Assembly: GCA_035315125.1 (NCBI GenBank) | Contig: DATFYI010000250.1 | Location: 1 to 17,374, forward strand | Source: DATFYI01 sp035315125 | Lineage (GTDB): Bacteria; Chloroflexota; Anaerolineae; Anaerolineales; Anaerolineaceae | Direction: 5' to 3' | Length of the DNA stretch: 17,374 bases | Shown here: positions 15,070 to 17,374 of the stretch, in pieces | How positions within the stretch are numbered: position 1 is the first letter of the stretch | Layout: the number at the start of each line of letters is the position of its first letter | The notes under the pieces: generated by a model | The model's database searches: none | What the model was told of the DNA's origin: nothing | Seen by the model: only the letters and a program-made list of their open reading frames with translations | Position numbers and translations under genes: made by a program

Positions 15070-15443
15070 TATCACAATGCCTGAAACAAGGATTCTATGA
15101 CTCAATTTAAATAGTGAAATATTTCACAATATATCAAAAATGTCATTTTTTTATTCTTTCAAGCAGGAGTGTTGCCTGATTTTTATTTACTGATGATTCC
15201 ATATCACGGACCATTATCAAAAAATGCGTTATAAACAAATATATGCAGATAACATTCTACTTATTGGTATCAATAGGAAGGGAAGTACCTGATTAGAGAA
15301 AAAGGTTTCGGCTAAAACGATTTTAATAGAACAGGAATGGATTTCTTTTTATGTGATGCATCGGTGCCTGCTGTTCACTAATGACTATTATATCAGATGT
15401 TTATGATAATAGTACTTATCAAAAGCATTCTATTGTTTTGATA
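15070..15443. repeat. Cluster of TATCA/TGATA motifs, several spaced exactly 13 bp
   Basis: TATCA occurs at 15070, 15132, 15202, 15215, 15268, 15391 and 15417. Its complement TGATA occurs at 15404 and 15439. The intervals 15202-15215, 15391-15404 and 15404-15417 are each exactly 13 bases. Two copies extend to TATCAAAAATG (15132-15142) and TATCAAAAAATG (15215-15226). The last pair forms an 8-bp inverted repeat, TATCAAAA (15417-15424) and TTTTGATA (15436-15443). Nine copies in about 375 bases seems more than chance by rough count, even allowing for AT richness. They could be arm-type recombinase sites or regulator sites. Confidence 0.4.
15114..15127. promoter_or_regulatory. Perfect 14-bp palindrome GTGAAATATTTCAC
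   Basis: Both arms, GTGAAAT and ATTTCAC, match with no spacer, 77 bases upstream of the recombinase start codon. The size and symmetry suit a dimeric helix-turn-helix regulator or a recombinase core site. Only one copy was noticed in the window. Confidence 0.4.
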
Positions 15444-15635
15444 TTTTTACCCACCTACCCCGTATACAGAATCCACTACCGGCAAATATAATTGTCTTAT
15501 TATTGCTATTTAGTTTATTGATTACGGAATGCTGATCTATAAGAATAATGACCCTCTATTTCATTATCCCCCTGCTCGCGTTTGGTCTATAGAATTAACT
15601 GAGTTGTCAGACATCTTCTTTCTTATAAAGACTGC

Positions 15636-15664
15636 TTGAAGTATTTGACTCGTTCGGATATATT
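15636..15664 (+). promoter_or_regulatory. Candidate promoter of the lipoprotein hydrolase gene, near-leaderless
   Basis: TTGAAG (15636-15641, 4/6) and TATATT (15659-15664, 5/6) are 17 bases apart. Transcription would begin near 15671, one or two bases before ATG 15673. The gene lacks a Shine-Dalgarno sequence, which agrees with leaderless translation. Confidence 0.45.
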
Positions 15665-15672
15665 ATTAACTT

Positions 15673-16704
15673 ATGAAGCTATACATCCGGGTTTTGCTTA
15701 TTCTGCCTATCCTGGTTGCCCTTTTTGCCTGTACGAATTCACAAAGTCTGGCGACTGGATCTGCTACTAAAGGAGCTGTATGTCCATCAAATAGCTACCG
15801 GGTCGGCTATAGAATTGCCCAATATCGTGATGTTAAAGCCGCAGTGTGGTATCCCTCCGCCACAGCAGAACATTCTTTCGCCTATAGTCCTGATATTTCA
15901 AGTTCCTTAGCGAAAGATGGTCAACCATTGGAAGGTTGTGGAAAGTTTCCCTTGATTATATTTTCCCATGGGCTTACGGGATGTGGAATTCAATCGATAT
16001 TCTTCACAGAAACGCTTGCACGAAATGGCTACATCGTGGTTGCACCCGATCATAAAGACGCATTACAATGCAGCGTAGATGGTACGCATCCGACTGTTGT
16101 CCCTGCCACAGAGCCAGCCATTATGGATCCAAATAGCTGGAACGACGCCAGCTATCAAAGCCGGAGAGATGATATAGAGAAAGTCCTCAACGGCGTATTA
16201 CAGGATAGCCCGTTGAATACAATAATTGACACAAACCACATCGGCATCGCTGGTCATTCTATGGGAGGGTATACCGCTCTTGCTATGGTCGGAGGTTGGC
16301 CAAGTTGGAAAGATACTCGCTTTAAGGCAGCTCTATTATTGTCGCCATATTCACTACCTTTTAGCATCTATAACACTCTTATGTATATAAATGTTCCCTT
16401 AATGTATCAAGGAGCACAGGGAGATACGTACATTACCCCATCCTTGGAAGGGAAGGCTGGAGCTTATGCACAATCCAATCCTCCAAAATATTTTGTAAAG
16501 CTATTTAATGGAGATCATTTAACCTGGACAAATGCAGTATGCGCAAATATTTCAATGATTTCCAACTGTCTTCTGACCAAACCAGAAGCAAAGCTAATTG
16601 ACGAATATGGGATTGCATTTTTCGATAACTACTTAAAAGGTAAGCCACAAGCTCTCCTAACGACTGAGAATAATGACTTGTCCAGCTTCCAATATCAGCC
16701 TTAA
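15673..16704 (+). CDS. Secreted lipoprotein alpha/beta hydrolase (chlorophyllase/PAF-acetylhydrolase-like)
   Basis: A 343-residue exported esterase-like protein. Residues 1-20 form a lipoprotein signal peptide (basic start, hydrophobic core, lipobox LFAC with Cys20), so it should be lipid-anchored outside the membrane. The alpha/beta-hydrolase core shows the oxyanion loop FSHGLTG (97-103), the nucleophile elbow GHSMGG (Ser196), an acid candidate Asp251 in QGAQGDTYITP, and His282 in FNGDHLTW. Spacing and motifs resemble chlorophyllase, PAF-acetylhydrolase and cutinase-like polyester hydrolases. Besides Cys20 there are six cysteines (37, 89, 104, 133, 290, 299) that could form disulfides outside the cell. 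The substrate is unknown. It is convergent with the chromate transporter, with five bases between stops. Confidence 0.85.
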   Translation: MKLYIRVLLILPILVALFACTNSQSLATGSATKGAVCPSNSYRVGYRIAQYRDVKAAVWYPSATAEHSFAYSPDISSSLAKDGQPLEGCGKFPLIIFSHGLTGCGIQSIFFTETLARNGYIVVAPDHKDALQCSVDGTHPTVVPATEPAIMDPNSWNDASYQSRRDDIEKVLNGVLQDSPLNTIIDTNHIGIAGHSMGGYTALAMVGGWPSWKDTRFKAALLLSPYSLPFSIYNTLMYINVPLMYQGAQGDTYITPSLEGKAGAYAQSNPPKYFVKLFNGDHLTWTNAVCANISMISNCLLTKPEAKLIDEYGIAFFDNYLKGKPQALLTTENNDLSSFQYQP

Positions 16705-16709
16705 ATAAT

Positions 16710-17374
16710 TTACAAAACCACTCCTTTTAATACTCCGATCAAAGCTCCTGCCAGAATTAACCAGGTTGAATTGATCTTAAATCGGAACAACAAGAAAACA
16801 GATACGATTCCAATTGCAATGGTGATTGGATCTATAAATGTTGAAATTGCCAATTGTCCGGTCACGCCAGCCATTAAGCCCAGAGAGGCAACATTTACTC
16901 CATCTAAAAGTGCTCCAGCCCAGGGAGAATTGCGGATGTAGGGTACCAGGCGGTAAATAATTGCTACGTAGATAAAAGAGGGTAAAAAGATTCCAAGGGT
17001 TGCCAATAATGCCCCTGGAAGACCTCCCAGCAAATACCCAATAAAAGTAGCTGTTGTAAACACCGGCCCTGGTGTGATTTGCCCGATCGCAATCGCATTG
17101 ATCAATTGCTGGTCAGTCAACCAGCCCAGATGGACAACCAGATCAGAACGAAGAAAAGCCAGCAATACGTAACCGCTCCCAAACAAAATCGCCCCAACTT
17201 TTAGAAAAACCAGGAACAAAGTGGTCAGGTTAAAAGGCACGCTGGATAGCCCGGGTAAAGTTAATCCGGTCAATAATAACAAATTGGTGTGGATAGGTGT
17301 TTTTGTCAGTTGTCGAAAGTTTTTAATAACCATTATGATTATTCCACTGGCGAATAACAATAATATCGTGTTAG
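16710..17374 (-). CDS. chrA: ChrA-family chromate transporter, C-terminal half, cut by the right window edge
   Basis: The frame is open to the right edge, so the 5' end is missing; 220 complete codons are visible. The segment starts inside a hydrophobic helix, then a linker, then the second ChrA repeat: LFLVFLKVGAILFGSGYVLL (the F-x-K-x-G-x-x-x-FG signature), GWLTDQQLINAIAIGQITPGP (the conserved GQ-x-TPGPV core), IGYLLGGLPGALLA and further membrane helices. Full two-domain (long-chain) ChrA proteins are about 390-400 residues, so roughly half is present. The family exports chromate with proton coupling; some members are unassigned relatives. A TTG at 17360 could be read as a start, but upstream codons remain open and hydrophobic, so truncation by the window is more likely. 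Confidence 0.9.
   Translation of the reverse strand, partial: NTILLLFASGIIIMVIKNFRQLTKTPIHTNLLLLTGLTLPGLSSVPFNLTTLFLVFLKVGAILFGSGYVLLAFLRSDLVVHLGWLTDQQLINAIAIGQITPGPVFTTATFIGYLLGGLPGALLATLGIFLPSFIYVAIIYRLVPYIRNSPWAGALLDGVNVASLGLMAGVTGQLAISTFIDPITIAIGIVSVFLLFRFKINSTWLILAGALIGVLKGVVL

Larger units (their letters stand above)
15038..15672. other. 635-base AT-rich gene-free region between recombinase and lipoprotein hydrolase
   Basis: No open frame with a credible start and ribosome binding site, and no tRNA-like cloverleaf, was found. The region is clearly richer in A and T than the flanking genes. It holds upstream signals for both divergent genes, a 14-bp palindrome, repeated TATCA/TGATA motifs and small hairpins, listed separately. 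A further hairpin, CTTATTG (15260-15266) with CAATAGG (15271-15277) around GTAT, contains one T-G wobble. The region is a reasonable place to look for a recombination site or a small RNA. Confidence 0.55.

Noticed and set aside
15417..15449. Intrinsic terminator from the TATCAAAA/TTTTGATA hairpin followed by T's
   Set aside because: The stem is almost entirely A-T, the T run is interrupted, and no gene ends upstream of it on that strand.
15604..15629. TTGTCA with TATAAA as the hydrolase promoter
   Set aside because: The spacing is only 14 bases, too short for a sigma70 promoter. The pair at 15636-15664 has 17.
1..17374. tRNA, rRNA, CRISPR array or insertion sequence
   Set aside because: No cloverleaf sequence, regularly spaced long repeats, transposase or terminal inverted repeats with target duplications were seen on reading.

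Overview
The window is moderate in GC, densely coded, and built from ordinary bacterial operons. Housekeeping genes flank a catabolic-looking block. The content (an MshA-type glycosyltransferase, a biotin-dependent carboxyltransferase with a separate small biotin carrier protein, a three-subunit molybdenum hydroxylase, a DUF1116 protein and a ChrA-type transporter) would fit a Chloroflexota (Anaerolineae-like) bacterium. That placement is inference from gene style; nothing in the window fixes the taxonomy.

Left part (1-5736). A U32-family peptidase runs off the left edge on the minus strand. It is divergent from a GT4 glycosyltransferase of the MshA type (402-1646, plus strand). Two minus-strand genes follow: a stand-alone RibD-C/dihydrofolate-reductase-fold reductase (1668-2492) and msrA (2519-3088). 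Further right is a tight minus-strand operon, read from right to left: a MoaD/ThiS-like ubiquitin-fold protein ending in GGG (5736-5449), a carboxyltransferase of the PccB/MmdA family (5437-3893), a 71-residue accessory protein (3866-3651), and a biotin carrier protein with an EAMKM site (3654-3220) coupled to it by an ATGA overlap. No biotin carboxylase and no decarboxylase membrane beta subunit is in the window.

Central part (5737-14048). A divergent intergenic region carries a near-consensus sigma70 promoter pointing right and a TATAAT box pointing left. To the right are seven co-directional genes: a GNAT-like protein, a DUF1116 protein (AllG/YlbE family), a 557-residue tandem fusion of two cyclase-family (PF04199) domains, the FAD, 2Fe-2S and molybdopterin subunits of a xanthine-dehydrogenase/CO-dehydrogenase-family hydroxylase, and a CoxG-like SRPBCC protein. 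The large subunit has an RGAGR-type active-site loop instead of the CSFR loop of true CO dehydrogenase. My working hypothesis is a catabolic module in which the molybdenum hydroxylase oxidises a substrate, possibly an N-heterocycle. The cyclase-family hydrolase would then open an amide or lactam, and the DUF1116 protein would act on a carbamoyl or amide product. The substrate cannot be read from the sequence. This block is the best candidate for an undescribed system.

Right part (14024-17374). A complete tyrosine recombinase (minus strand) overlaps the end of the coxG-like gene tail to tail. A 635-base AT-rich gene-free stretch follows. It holds a 14-bp perfect palindrome, many TATCA/TGATA motifs (several exactly 13 bp apart) and an apparently near-leaderless promoter. 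That promoter drives a secreted lipoprotein alpha/beta hydrolase (15673-16704). A ChrA-type chromate transporter (minus strand) enters from the right edge. I saw no tRNA, rRNA, CRISPR array, insertion sequence or convincing intrinsic terminator.
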